The notes below the pieces were generated by a model. The model was not told the origin of the DNA. It saw only the letters and a program-made list of their open reading frames with translations, and made no database searches. 64,000 nt of DNA, from the NCBI RefSeq assembly GCF_905404315.1, contig NC_066286.1, positions 10,113,501 to 10,177,500 of the forward strand. The letters are read 5' to 3'. Positions 54,205 through 64,000 of the stretch are shown here, one piece after another (the stretch's first letter is position 1; each line of letters opens with the position of its first letter). This DNA comes from Leptidea sinapis (Eukaryota; Arthropoda; Insecta; Lepidoptera; Pieridae). The translations under genes and the position numbers were made by a program.

Positions 54205-54876
54205 GGAATGTTTATTATCCCATAAGTATTTTCTGGAGTATACAAGCTTTTCTTCTTCTTACGACTTATTGGAAACTATTTGAGTATTATTTACTCAATA
54301 AGTACCTGAGCTACATGACTGTTGAAATTCAAATTCAAAATTTTCATCAAAGAAGATAATGGTTAAATATAAGGGATCTACCCTTATATTTAACATTTAT
54401 AATATTCGAAGTCCTGCAAGAGCATAGCAATGTTTATTGTTGTCTATAATGTTATAAAGAATGGTAATATTATTAGAAAAACGTTTTAAAGAAACTATGA
54501 ATGTTATATTTACTCCATAAAAATTTCTGCTATATACAAGAACTTCGCATTAACGAATTTTTGGAAAAATTATTCGGGTATTCTTTAGGGCTTAAGAATT
54601 TACGCAACGTAGCAATGCTTTACGACTTTTTAAAGAGTATTTCATAATGTACAGAACTTTGGAGAAAGTATTTGGTTATTGTTTCATACGGGTTTTCCAC
54701 GAGTTACGTGGGTTTCCCGAATTCTAAGGAGTAACTATTCGTGTCTGTTACATGCTGCCTTTCTGTAGTTTTCAAAACTTTTTAGAGACACTATTTCTAG
54801 TATTATTCCATATGAATTAAGCTAAACAATTATACAAGGAAATTTCACAAAAAATTGCATTTTCGACATAACTTAC
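54205..54876. other. Intron of the host gene
   Basis: AT-rich sequence bounded by GTAAGT (minus, at 54876) and CCAG (minus, at 54203). No other feature seen. Confidence 0.6.
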
Positions 54877-55034
54877 TATGGCAGTATAGAGTTGAATCTT
54901 TTGATAATATCCTTGCTTGTCGGTTGGATTCTCATACAGGGTTTTATGCTCTCGTCGAGTTGCCATCTGGGGTTTCGATACCTCCATCTCCCTTCCAGCT
55001 CCGGAACATCAAGGTCCAACGTGCTTGTAGGCCA
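54877..55034 (-). CDS. Host gene of unknown function, antepenultimate exon
   Basis: 158 bp from acceptor TATTTTTTCAG to donor GTAAGT on minus. Only one frame is open: WPTSTLDLDVPELEGRWRYR, NPRWQLDESIKPCMRIQPTS, KDIIKRFNSILP plus two bases, which join the next exon without a shift. It starts at phase 0. Upstream exons were not found; a LINE fragment and a full LINE lie upstream, so they may be beyond the window. The opposite strand also has an open frame here, but the splice sites favour minus. Confidence 0.72.
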
Positions 55035-55309
55035 CTGAAAAAATATTCAGTTAAATGCTGAAGGAAATGAATTTCATGATATAAAAATTTTCAGATATAA
55101 TACGACTCTTTGTATTATTTGTTTTCTGAATAAGGACAGATATTCTATGGAATGAGATTCCTTGTGCGGTTTTTATAGGACAATACGACATGGTACCGTC
55201 AAATAATTTACATAATCACCCTTATCATTTAGTTTATTATAGACCTTGACCTTTAACAGGAGCCATTGGTACTATAAATATAGTTATAGGAGTGGTAGTG
55301 CCATGTTGG

Positions 55310-56369
55310 GTCCTCACGGACAACCGAATTGGGCCGGCACGCCCGGAGAAATACCACTCCCCCACTCGAAACCAGCGTGAAATAGCGGCTATGCCGCTGT
55401 GTTTCGTACGGTGAGTGGGGTATCCGGAGGCCTACACCCCCCCTCCCAAATAAAATGGCAGCACGGACTAAAAAGACTACTCCAGGACGGTACCAGGCTA
55501 TGCAGTCCTGGAGAATCCGTCCCTGGGCGTCCACAATTAGGACCTGTACCTAATAGTGGTTGCCCAGGCTGCCCCGCGTATTCTGGAGTGGGCAAATCTG
55601 CGCTGACTCGGGGCAAACAGAGCAGGAGGCTCAAACAACCCTCCTCCACACTCGCTGTGGACTTTTGCAACATCCGGGGTCTTCGCTCAAATTAAAATGA
55701 CGTCAACTTTCACCTGGAGCCGGCGAAGCCGGCCCTGCTCTTCTTAACCGAGACACAGATATCCTCCCTGGCAGATTCATCTTACCTTTCATACTCGGGG
55801 TATAATTTGGATCACCCCTTTATACCACGGACTGGCGTGTGCGTTTACGTCAGGGAGGATGTCTGTTCTCGACGCCTGAGTTTTCTTGAAAGATCGGACC
55901 TATCCATCATCTGGCTGCGTGTAGACTCCGATGACCATCCGCGAATCTACGCATGCCTGTAAAGGTCCCATAGAGGTAACGCAGACAAGCCGGCTCCTCG
56001 AACACATCCAAATGGCTACAGATTCCGTGTTGGAGCAGATCCCCACTGCAGATATCGTGTATCTTGGTGCCCACGAGGCCAAATGGCTAGGCTCACGTAC
56101 CACCGATCATGCAGAGAGATCTGTTCACGACTTCGCCTTAACATATGGTCTGACGCAACTGGTTATTGCACCAACGCGAATCTCAGATGTGGAAGATCAT
56201 ACACCTTCACTGCTAGACCTTCTGCTGACCTCACATCCGGACGGCTACCTAATTTCCGTTGACCCTCTTCTGGGATCGTCGAACCACTGCCTGATCCGGA
56301 GCACCGTGCCGATCACGCGTCTAACACGGCCTCGCTTCTTAGGCTGTCGCCGCGTGTGGCACTATAGGT
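55310..56369 (+). mobile_element. Diverged CR1-like LINE fragment: 5' leader and endonuclease
   Basis: The 5' leader ('gtgaaatagcggc', 'cgctgtgtttcgtac') and the ORF start region are related to the intact LINE but clearly a different subfamily. Endonuclease motifs survive in shifting frames: LAVDFCNIRG, LFLTETQIS, GVCVYVREDVCSR, LLDLLLTSHPDG and the SNHCL equivalent of SDH. A stop follows NIRGLRSN. The sequence ends at RRVWHYRSF, where a family A copy begins, so the reverse-transcriptase part is missing. Confidence 0.88.
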
Positions 56370-56387
56370 CTTTTTTTATGATGATAA

Positions 56388-56556
56388 GGGACGAGACGAG
56401 CAGGACGTTCAGCTGATGGTAATGGATACGCCCTGCCCATTACAATGCAGTGCCGCTCAGGATTCTTGAAAAACTCAAAAATTCTGAGCGGCACCACAAT
56501 TACGCTCGTCACCTTGAGACATAACATGATAAGTCTCATTGGCCCAGTAATTTCAC
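56388..56556 (-). repeat. Family A repeat fragment inserted at the LINE break
   Basis: Minus-orientation landmarks 'gacgagacgagcaggacgtt', 'cagtgccgctcaggattctt' and 'attggcccagtaatttcac' are present. Confidence 0.85.
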
Positions 56557-57199
56557 AACGGCGGATTTAAACTCTAACGGTGTTATTAAAAAAAAAATTT
56601 GGCTTAGACACGTGTTTTATTAAACAGTGATCTAACAATAACGACGTCAGTAACCTGAAAATAACGCCGATTAAAATGGAGTTTATCCTTTTCTATTACA
56701 AAATAATGTTTATCTTGTGTTTAACTAAAACGTCGTTAGGCACAGCATAAACTAAAGGGTACAGGAACAATTAAAGGAACGGAACGCACTAACTTGTTTT
56801 AACTGTTCTAACATAACATAACCTAACCAATTTTAATGAATTGTAGTTGATAGAGCTTTGGTCCACAATTATAGTGCTACCACTCTTATTACAACGTAAT
56901 ACACAGTTTTTATGAAAACCCAAAATAAAAGTCGACCCTCCCCCCTCCCTAATTTGTTAATGGGGGGAAACGCCTACAATTTGGTTGTTTTAACTGTTCT
57001 AACATAACCTAACCTAACCAATTTTAATGAATTGCAGTTGCTATCAACTTCAAGCTCTATAGCTTTGGGGATTTATTACTTTTACTAATTTATGGCTGTA
57101 TGAGCTTGAACCCTTTGCCTGTACTTATATTTTACTAAGAAACCAAAATCATTTTATGACAGTTTTTAGCCTCCCGCCACGATGGCAGCGCTCATCTAG
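56557..57199. other. Spacer with duplicated block and TTAGG-like motif
   Basis: 'gttttaactgttctaacata' plus 'caattttaatgaattg' occurs near 56796 and near 56984. The second copy includes AACCTAACCTAACC, two units of the insect telomere motif in reverse, too short to be called a telomeric insertion. No gene seen. Confidence 0.5.
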
Positions 57200-57605
57200 T
57201 GTTTATTTACGTGATTTATCTGTTTTAGGTTAGAAATTTTTTCGTTATTTTTTTTAGAAACGGTGCATTACCTTGTAATAAGAGCGGTATCATTATAATC
57301 GTGGACTAAAGCTCTATCAACTACAATATTTTCTACAACCAAATTTGTGCTATGGGATATTTATTTATGTGATTTACCTGTTTTAGGTAAGATTTTTTTT
57401 TGTGATTTTCTTGAAAACGGTGCATTACCTTGTAATAAGAGTGGTATCATTGTAATCGTGGACTAAAGCTCTATCAACTCCAATATTTTTTTCATCCAAA
57501 TTCGTGCTAAGGGATACTAAGTCCATGTAATCGTGGACTAAAGCTCTATCAACTACAATATTTTTTTCATCCGAATTCGTGCTAAGGGATACTAAGTCCA
57601 ACCCG
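57200..57605 (+). repeat. Short tandem array of a ~157-bp unit
   Basis: 'cgtggactaaagctctatca' occurs at about 57299, 57457 and 57532, spacing about 158 and 75 bp. 'aacggtgcattaccttgtaa' occurs at about 57260 and 57416. The region 56845-56912 carries the same sequence in inverted orientation ('tgatagagctttggtccac'). Confidence 0.8.
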
Positions 57606-57946
57606 CATACTCCCACCTTAGAGGCTGGCAACGCATCTGAAGAGCACTGGTATAGTGGTTATGTGATATGTTGTCGGTAGATTTTTGACTTCCTATCAAC
57701 GTAAAAGCCTGTTGCACATAAACCCTCTTTTGTATAAAAAATACAGCATTATTCTATCGAAAGGAAAAACATCCTTTTTTAGGCATTATGCATTCGAAAA
57801 TAAGTAATTAAAAATTATTGATGACGTACATTAAGCAATCACAACTATTCTAAATTGATTAAGTCTAATGTAGAATAGTCATAATTAAATTTATCTTTAT
57901 TATTTAAGATAATATTTAGATTACTATTTCAATTTAGAATGAAAAA
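57606..57946. other. Spacer, no gene seen
   Basis: AT-rich sequence up to the 5' end of the full-length LINE. Confidence 0.5.
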
Positions 57947-60900
57947 CTTGCCCTGTGCTGCCCCGGGGCGTAAAAAGAATAGGGTAGTCCCAGGTCCAAG
58001 GGTGTCGTAAGAGGCGACTACGGGCTTTTTGAAAGTGGGAGAGTCACGCTGCTGTCTCATGACGTCAGCACAATCGGGCCAGACTCGTCCGGGTTACTTA
58101 CCACACTCGCACAGAATACCGGCGTGAAGTAGCGGCCTAGTGCCGCTATGTTTCGCATAGGTTAGTGTCGAGGACCGGAGGCCATTCCCCCCCCCCCCCC
58201 CCCCAAACAAAATATGAGAGCGGTATTTAAAGAGAAATTACCCCAGGAGGGTACCGGCTCTTGTAGAGCCAGAGAATCCCTCCCCGAGCATTCGCGCTCG
58301 GGCTGCCCTTCGTATTCTGGGGAGGGCACAGTACCGTGTATGTCACAGGACAAACAGGGCAGCAACACCACGGCACCCCGCTCCACGCTTAATGTGGACT
58401 TTTGTAACATCCGGGGAATTCACTCCAACTTAAACGCCGTCCACCACCACCTTGAGACGTCGCAGCCGGCCTTGTGTTTCCTTACGGAGACGCAGATATC
58501 TCGACCTAGCGATACGTCATATTTAACGTACCCCGGGTACAAAATTGAGCATAATTTCATGCCTCATGCCGGGGTATGTGTGTACGTTAGGGAGGATATC
58601 TGCTGTCGCCGTCTCGGCAATTTTGAGGGTAGGGGCCTGTCTACTCTCTGGCTCCGCGTAGATTTAGAGGACCGCGTCCGCATCTATGCGTGTGTCTACA
58701 GGTCCCATAGTGGTAACGCAGAAACGGATCACCTCATGGGCTGCGTTCAAGCGGCATTTGATGACGTGCTTGCTCAGATCTCCTCCGCTGAAATCGTAGT
58801 CTTGGGTGATTTCAACGGGCACAATGCCGAATGGCTTGGATCACGTACCACAGACTACGCAGGGCGATCTGTGCATAATTTTGCATTGGCGTATGGTCTG
58901 TCCCAATTGGTTGAGTCGCCGACGCGGCTCCCGGATGTGGATAGCCACATGCCGTCCTTATTAGATCTTCTGCTGACTACACATCCCGATGGTTACCAGG
59001 TCTCTGTCGACGCCCCTCTCGGAACGTCCGACCATTGCGTGGTCTGGAGTGTAGTGCCTATCCGACGCCAACGTCGCAGACCACCAGCGACCCGCCGCGT
59101 TTGGCACTACAAGTCAGCAGATTGGGATAGGATGCGTTCCTTTTTTGCATCCTACCCTTGGGGCGGGGTTTGTTTCCCTTCGGATGATCCTAGTGACTGC
59201 GCCGTTGCAGTAGCCGATGTAATATTGCAGGGCATGGATATTTTTATACCAAGCTCTGTAGTACCGATCGGTGGCAGATCACAGCCCCGGTTCGATGCGT
59301 CAGTTAAAGCAGCATCTGAATGCAAAAAACAGGCGTATCGAACTTGGGTTGCGGCGCTGGGCTCAAAGGATCCGAACTGCAAAGTTCTGAAGAGGAAATA
59401 TAACCGTGCCTCCAGATTTTTTAAGCGGCAAATCGCCCGTGCGAAATCGAAGCACGTCGTCAAAATTGGCGAGCAGCTTTCCAGTTACCCGACCGGAACA
59501 CGCAAGTTTTGGTCGTTGTCGAAAGCTGCTCTTGGTAACTTCAACCAGCCGTCCATGCCGCCGTTGCACATGAGGAATGACACCCTGGCCCATACGGCAA
59601 AAGAGAAGGCCGATCTCCTGTGCACTCTTTTTGCCTCCAACTCGACTCTTGACGACAACGGAAAAACACCGCCGACCTTCCCGCGGTGTCAGAGCTCCAT
59701 GCCTGAAGTACAGTTCCGACAGAAAACTGTTAGGCGAGCTCTGTTTTCGTTGGACGTCAGGAAGTCGAGCGGGCCGGATGGCATTTCTCCAATCGTGCTT
59801 AGAACGTGTGCCCCTGAGTTGACGCCGGTGCTAACGCGTTTATTCCGGCACTCTTATTCAAAAGGCGTAGTCCCTGATTCATGGAAGTCAGCCCTTGTCC
59901 ATCCGATCCCAAAAAAAGGAGACAGTTCGGATCCGGCAAACTACAGGCCTATTGCGATTACCTCCCTACTCTCCAAAATCATGGAGAGCATAATTAACCG
60001 CCAGCTCTTGGTATACCTTGAGGGTCACCAGTTGATCAACGACCGGCAGTACGGCTTTCGCAATGGTCGGTCGACTGGCGATCTTCTGGTATACCTAACA
60101 CATAGATGGGCGGCGGCTATTGAAAGCAAGGGGGAAGGCCTGGCAGTTGGTCTGGATATAGCGAAGGCCTTTGATCGTGTATGGCACAAGGCGCTCCTCG
60201 CAAAACTTCCATCATTTGGGCTTCCCGAGAGCTTATGCAAGTGGACCTCCAGCTTCCTTAGTGGGCGCAGCATACAGGTCGTTATCGACGGTTATTGCTC
60301 GAATCCCAAGCCCGTGAACGCTGGAGTGCCCCAAGGCTGTGTGCTATCTCCCACGCTGTTTCTTCTGCATATCAATGATATGTTGGACACCGCCAACATG
60401 CATTGCTATGCAGACGACAGCACTGGTGATGCCGTATACACGGGCCATGTAGGTCTCTCTCGGGAAAACGTCGGCCAGTGCCGGGAGAAACTTGTGTCTT
60501 CTATCGAGTCCTCTCTCGAGAAGGTCGCGGAATGGGGTAAGTTGAACCTTGTCCAATTTAACCCCCAGAAGACTCAAGTTTGCGCGTTTACCACTAAAAA
60601 AACCCCATTTGCCGTATCACCGCTCTTCGAGAACACTTCCCTTAAAGCCTCGCCTAGTATCGGAATACTGGGTCTCGAAATCTCGAGCAAATGCCAATTC
60701 CGTGGCCATCTGGAGGGCAAAGCCAAACTGGCTTCAAAGAAACTGGGCGTCATAAATAGAGCACGGCAATACTTCAAGCCGGCCCACATTCTAGCGCTCT
60801 ACAAAGCGCAGGTCCGGCCTCACATGGAGTATTGCTGTCATCTCTGGTCTGGCGCACCCCAGTATCAGCTCGATCCATTTGACCGCGTGCAACGCAGAGC

Positions 60901-61358
60901 AGCTCGAATTGTCGGGAACCCAGTACTCTGTGAATGGCTGGATCATTTGGCGTTGCGTAGAGACGTCGCTTCATTGTGTGTTTTCTACCGCATCTATCAC
61001 GGGGAGTGTTCCGAAGAGCTGTTCAACCTGATTCCTGCCGCCGAATTCCACCTTCGCACGACACGCCACAAGTTAGGATTTCATCCCCATCATCTGGATG
61101 TGTGGCGGTCCTCCACAGTGCGGTTTTCAAGGAGCTTTCTTCCTCGTACCACGAAGCTGTGGAATGAGCTTCCGTGTGCGGTGTTTCCGGGACGATACGA
61201 CATGGGTACCTTCAAGAAAAGCGCGTACACCTTCCTTAAAGGCCGGCAACGCTCTTGTGATTCCTCTGGTGTTGCAGGAGAGTGTGGGCGGCGGTGATCA
61301 CTTAACACCAGGTGACCCGTACGCTCGTTTGTCCTCCTATTCCATAAAAAAAAAAAAA
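57947..61358 (+). mobile_element. Full-length CR1-like non-LTR retrotransposon
   Basis: 3.4 kb: a 5' leader starting 'cttgccctgtgctgccccgg', including a poly-C run (58188-58204), one long intact ORF (58214-61297), and a short 3' UTR ending 'tcctattccat' plus A-tail (to 61358). Related copies at 200-1960, 14191-14603, 51478-51630 and 55310-56369 share its parts. Assignment to the CR1/jockey group rests on APE endonuclease plus RT in one ORF. Some CR1 families have a first ORF; none is seen here. An intact ORF and clean tail suggest recent activity. Confidence 0.95.
58214..61297 (+). CDS. LINE polyprotein: APE endonuclease and reverse transcriptase
   Basis: 1027 codons. The endonuclease occupies about residues 58-295: VDFCNIRGIHSN (Asn), CFLTETQIS (metal-binding Glu), VVLGDFNGHNAEWLG (Asp, Asn), LLDLLLTTHPDG and GTSDHCVVW (the catalytic Asp-His). 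Reverse transcriptase spans about residues 500-770: SSGPDGISPIVLR, PIPKKGDSSDPANYRPIAIT, QYGFRNGRSTGDLL, DIAKAFDRVWHKALL (first Asp, near 650), VPQGCVLSPTLFLLHINDM (near 705) and CYADDS (catalytic Asp pair, near 732). A C-terminal RT-associated region (LALYKAQVRPHMEYCCHLWS, FDRVQRRAARIVG) follows to the stop. The enzyme would nick target DNA and copy its RNA there. ATG 58214 is chosen because leader-type sequence precedes it and the short derivative at 14191 keeps the same ATG. All motif residues look intact. Confidence 0.95.
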   Translation: MRAVFKEKLPQEGTGSCRARESLPEHSRSGCPSYSGEGTVPCMSQDKQGSNTTAPRSTLNVDFCNIRGIHSNLNAVHHHLETSQPALCFLTETQISRPSDTSYLTYPGYKIEHNFMPHAGVCVYVREDICCRRLGNFEGRGLSTLWLRVDLEDRVRIYACVYRSHSGNAETDHLMGCVQAAFDDVLAQISSAEIVVLGDFNGHNAEWLGSRTTDYAGRSVHNFALAYGLSQLVESPTRLPDVDSHMPSLLDLLLTTHPDGYQVSVDAPLGTSDHCVVWSVVPIRRQRRRPPATRRVWHYKSADWDRMRSFFASYPWGGVCFPSDDPSDCAVAVADVILQGMDIFIPSSVVPIGGRSQPRFDASVKAASECKKQAYRTWVAALGSKDPNCKVLKRKYNRASRFFKRQIARAKSKHVVKIGEQLSSYPTGTRKFWSLSKAALGNFNQPSMPPLHMRNDTLAHTAKEKADLLCTLFASNSTLDDNGKTPPTFPRCQSSMPEVQFRQKTVRRALFSLDVRKSSGPDGISPIVLRTCAPELTPVLTRLFRHSYSKGVVPDSWKSALVHPIPKKGDSSDPANYRPIAITSLLSKIMESIINRQLLVYLEGHQLINDRQYGFRNGRSTGDLLVYLTHRWAAAIESKGEGLAVGLDIAKAFDRVWHKALLAKLPSFGLPESLCKWTSSFLSGRSIQVVIDGYCSNPKPVNAGVPQGCVLSPTLFLLHINDMLDTANMHCYADDSTGDAVYTGHVGLSRENVGQCREKLVSSIESSLEKVAEWGKLNLVQFNPQKTQVCAFTTKKTPFAVSPLFENTSLKASPSIGILGLEISSKCQFRGHLEGKAKLASKKLGVINRARQYFKPAHILALYKAQVRPHMEYCCHLWSGAPQYQLDPFDRVQRRAARIVGNPVLCEWLDHLALRRDVASLCVFYRIYHGECSEELFNLIPAAEFHLRTTRHKLGFHPHHLDVWRSSTVRFSRSFLPRTTKLWNELPCAVFPGRYDMGTFKKSAYTFLKGRQRSCDSSGVAGECGRR

Positions 61359-63124
61359 GCACACATCTTTTATAAAGCGAAGAATATAAACATGAGATTA
61401 GTCCGTACTTACAATTAAGAAAAAACAAAGAAAAACTCCACGCAATTTTACTCCCATATCCTAAACTTCTTCATTATAATATTAAACTGAATTTTATACA
61501 AAAATATTTATACATAATATGGTACCAAATATTTAGATAAGAGATTTAGATTCAAGTGATTGACATGTGTATGCCAAAGGAAATATTCACAATACCACAA
61601 ATTAGATAGAATATGGTTACTATATTATTCTGTGGTATCTTCCGCCTACCATATAAAGATTGTAAAATAATGTAAGCCTTCTCCTTAATGTAATAAAACA
61701 TACATTTATATTTCTTATTTTTTCTCATACATAGCAGTAAAAGAATATAATATTAAGAATAATTTATGTTGTCTATCACTCATCTATTATCTATCACCTT
61801 AGTATTTCACTACTCTGTGCTAACAGAAGATTTGTTCGTACGATTAGATTTGAACGTAGTGTCAAAATTCTCTGGGGATTTGCTGCTGTGAAGAATAAAG
61901 ATGGTGCCCGTTATTTAAGTTATTTCATTTATTAAACTTAAAAAAAGAAACTTTGAGGGATAGACGAAAAACTCTAGCTTTTGTATTTGTTAATATTACA
62001 TAATATACCTAATCTGTAGAATCACCTCCCGGTTGCAGTAATTATAAAGCAACACGACTAAACCGTAGTACCTAGATGCATTTGGAGTAGGAGAGACCAA
62101 TGGAATGGAAGTTTCATTGCAAAGGATGCTCGACTAAGCCTAGCGAAACTCTCTAAGAAAAAAGCGATTAGATCGATTGTATAAAACGTGCAGTCATTTA
62201 CAGATTGACAGATGACGGCTATCATCTTGTAAAAAAGGGAGATAACGGAAATCCACTCCGTTTTAAGCAACTGTTCGCTTTCAAACTTAGCCGGATTATA
62301 CTTCGTCGCCAATCGCCACACTGTAATTACTACTACTTCAAAGTTAATTATATCAAATGACTGCACGTTTAATACTAAACTAAATTTCAATTTGTAATGT
62401 GCACATTGCAAGAGTTATTGAGTTTAGGTTTGTAGGGCGCCGTAGATATGGTAGTCAATTCTACTATATAATATAGTATCCTACTATTTAAGGTCTACCT
62501 TCTATTATTTTCCAAATATAATATAGTAGGCGAAAAGACTTAATTTTATCAGCATCTGTATGCTGTTTTGTGATGAAAAAAGTGAAAGTATGAGCGCAGT
62601 AAAGCCAGTATCGGTCTGATAAAAGCAGAGTTAATAATAATAATACATTTTTTATTTCGACCAAAAAAGGATCTTATTGTGTAAGTAACAAAATACCTTA
62701 AAACCTAGTGTTAGTACAAGATATCTTAAAATCTAAACCTTTCCTAATCTAGGACAGGACCGACTTGTCAGTACATGTATCAAACAGCAGTGGTTCAGGT
62801 ACTGACAATCGAACCTGTGAGAAAATGCCCTCAGAATACCATTGGGGCTAGCCCGGACCCTACTCAACAGGGACGTACACCGCTTACGCATAGTGGCGTA
62901 AAAATAATCTACGTTAATGATCTGTAATTTAAAATAATATATTAATGAAAGTAGCAAAGGGTTCCATAAAAATAAACACCTATCAATAAACGCTCAAAGC
63001 TGTAAAAATATTAATAGAGACGATTTAAAAAAAAATATTTCCTGTCTACTATATTTTTTTGAGTACTGAATCCCAAAATTATAGTAGTTTTCGGTTTAAA
63101 AAAAAAGTTGGCAGCCGTACCCGT
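61359..63124. other. Long spacer, no gene recognised
   Basis: AT-rich. 'gtagggcgccgtaga' near 62429 is a trace of family A. An open minus frame at 62733-62957 has no recognised motif. 62450-62530 contains interspersed ATATAGTA words. Confidence 0.5.
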
Positions 63125-63290
63125 AGACGGAGAAATTACTGGGCAAGTGAGACTTAACATCTTGTCTCGAAGTGGCGAGGTCACTTGCGATGCCGCTGAG
63201 AAGTTTGGCTTTTTCAAGAATCCTGAGGCACTGCATTGTAATGGGCAGGGCGTATCATTCACCATCAAGTGAACGTCTTACTCAGTGGCG
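63125..63290 (+). repeat. Family A repeat fragment (3' half)
   Basis: 'gaaattactgggcaagtgag', 'ttcaagaatcctgaggcact', 'attgtaatgggcagggcgta' and 'accatcaagtgaacgtc' are present. Confidence 0.85.
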
Positions 63291-63892
63291 TAGCGTGCCT
63301 TGGCCCGTATAAAAATCTGCTTGGGGTCCTTATGAAGGGTATAGATTTCTCACAAAAGAAAAAAATGTTTGCATAAAATTTAAAGAAATATTTATTCATA
63401 ATAATTATCTATCTGTCACTTTTTCCGACAGTGAAGGACTCTCGTTCCATAGTTTCCTTTCGGCGTCCTTCCTTAGATTATGTGGATTAGGCTTTAGACC
63501 ATTCATATTGCAGGCAGTAATTACAAGGCAACACTATTTACTTACAATCATCCGAAACTTTGCCCTTTAGCCTTCTCTATATATGTGTCATGAATTGTGA
63601 GTTTGCCAGCGTGGCACCTACTTGACTTGTCTTTGTGGTAGTGTAGTAGTGGTCTGGTATAACAACGAAGTTGTAAGGAGATTTTATTATGACGAATACA
63701 TGTTGCTTTAAAATTTTTACAATATTTACTAAAGGCACTGCAGACCACTGAGCTCTGGGCATAGGTAGAGTGGGTAAAGATTACTATAAAATCAATGACT
63801 TTATTAATACCACAGATTGGTATTGGAACAGCAGTTTCTAATATTAAATTTATTTTGTGAAATTATATTGTGATGAAATTTTATTAAAAAAA
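63291..63892. other. No gene seen
   Basis: AT-rich spacer. A minus ORF pair (63548-63762) shows no recognised motif. Confidence 0.45.
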
Positions 63893-64000
63893 AAAGAAGA
63901 AAAGAGAAAGTACGGTGAGTTTCTTGTGCCTGATCTTCTCAGGTCTGATGCATAAATTTTGGAATGGGTGTTAGTTTTTGAGTTGAATAAGTCATTTAAA
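63893..64000 (-). repeat. Dispersed SINE-like repeat family D, copy 3
   Basis: Inverted match to 42783-42935 ('ttctcaggtctgatgcat', 'ttttggaatgggtgttag'). Continues past the window edge. Confidence 0.65.

Noticed and set aside
54855..55061. Plus-strand ORF of 68 codons
   Set aside because: The same bases form a minus-strand exon with strong acceptor and donor and in-frame joining to the next exon.
56995..57015. Interstitial telomere sequence (TTAGG)n
   Set aside because: Only about two and a half units of AACCT; too short to separate from chance in AT-rich DNA.

Overview
The window looks like intergenic and intronic DNA from a moth or butterfly (Lepidoptera). The evidence is AT-rich sequence packed with repeat types I associate with that order: CR1/jockey-type LINEs with a short polyA tail, Helitron-like elements flanked by A and T with TC...CTAG ends, tRNA-derived SINEs, BEL/Pao retrotransposons, and many MITEs with exact target-site duplications. 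No prokaryotic gene organisation, rRNA, functional tRNA or CRISPR array is visible.

Layout. 0-8.6 kb: a 5'-truncated LINE copy, a SINE with a 13-bp target duplication inside a MITE end, a PIF/Harbinger element (TTA duplications) nested in a second MITE, a mariner-like element with ~255-bp inverted repeats, and a hAT-like MITE. 8.6-17 kb: dispersed repeat copies, a short 5'+3' CR1 derivative (14.2 kb) and two MITEs. 17-19.2 kb: two minisatellite blocks (100-bp and 99-bp units) that appear homologous but inverted to each other. 20.1-24.5 kb: a minus-strand BEL/Pao element with 381-bp LTRs and GCGTA duplications, lacking reverse transcriptase. 26.7-31 kb: SINE, Helitrons, a MITE and LINE tails. 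32.3-33.2 kb: an inverted-repeat unit around a protein-like ORF. 34-37.9 kb: a second BEL/Pao element, plus strand, also lacking reverse transcriptase. 38.5-50.9 kb: a mariner relic, MITEs, a 497-bp piggyBac derivative, LINE relics and a foldback repeat. 51.2-55.0 kb: three GT-AG-bounded exons on the minus strand that splice in one frame and look like the 3' end of a host gene. 55.3-61.4 kb: a diverged LINE endonuclease fragment, then a full-length CR1-like LINE with an intact 1027-codon ORF. 61.4-64 kb: mostly unassigned AT-rich sequence with repeat fragments.

How it works together. The only intact large reading frame is the LINE ORF (endonuclease plus reverse transcriptase), a plausible source for the truncated and internally deleted relatives at 0.2, 14.2 and 51.5 kb. 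The cut-and-paste elements all appear non-autonomous. Host coding content is confined to the unnamed gene at 51.3-55.0 kb, whose introns have collected several repeats. I see no wholly new biological system. The most unusual structures are the paired inverted minisatellites carrying a YY1/Pho-like core, the antisense-interlocked Harbinger genes, two BEL/Pao copies that each lost reverse transcriptase, and the perfect 41-bp foldback.
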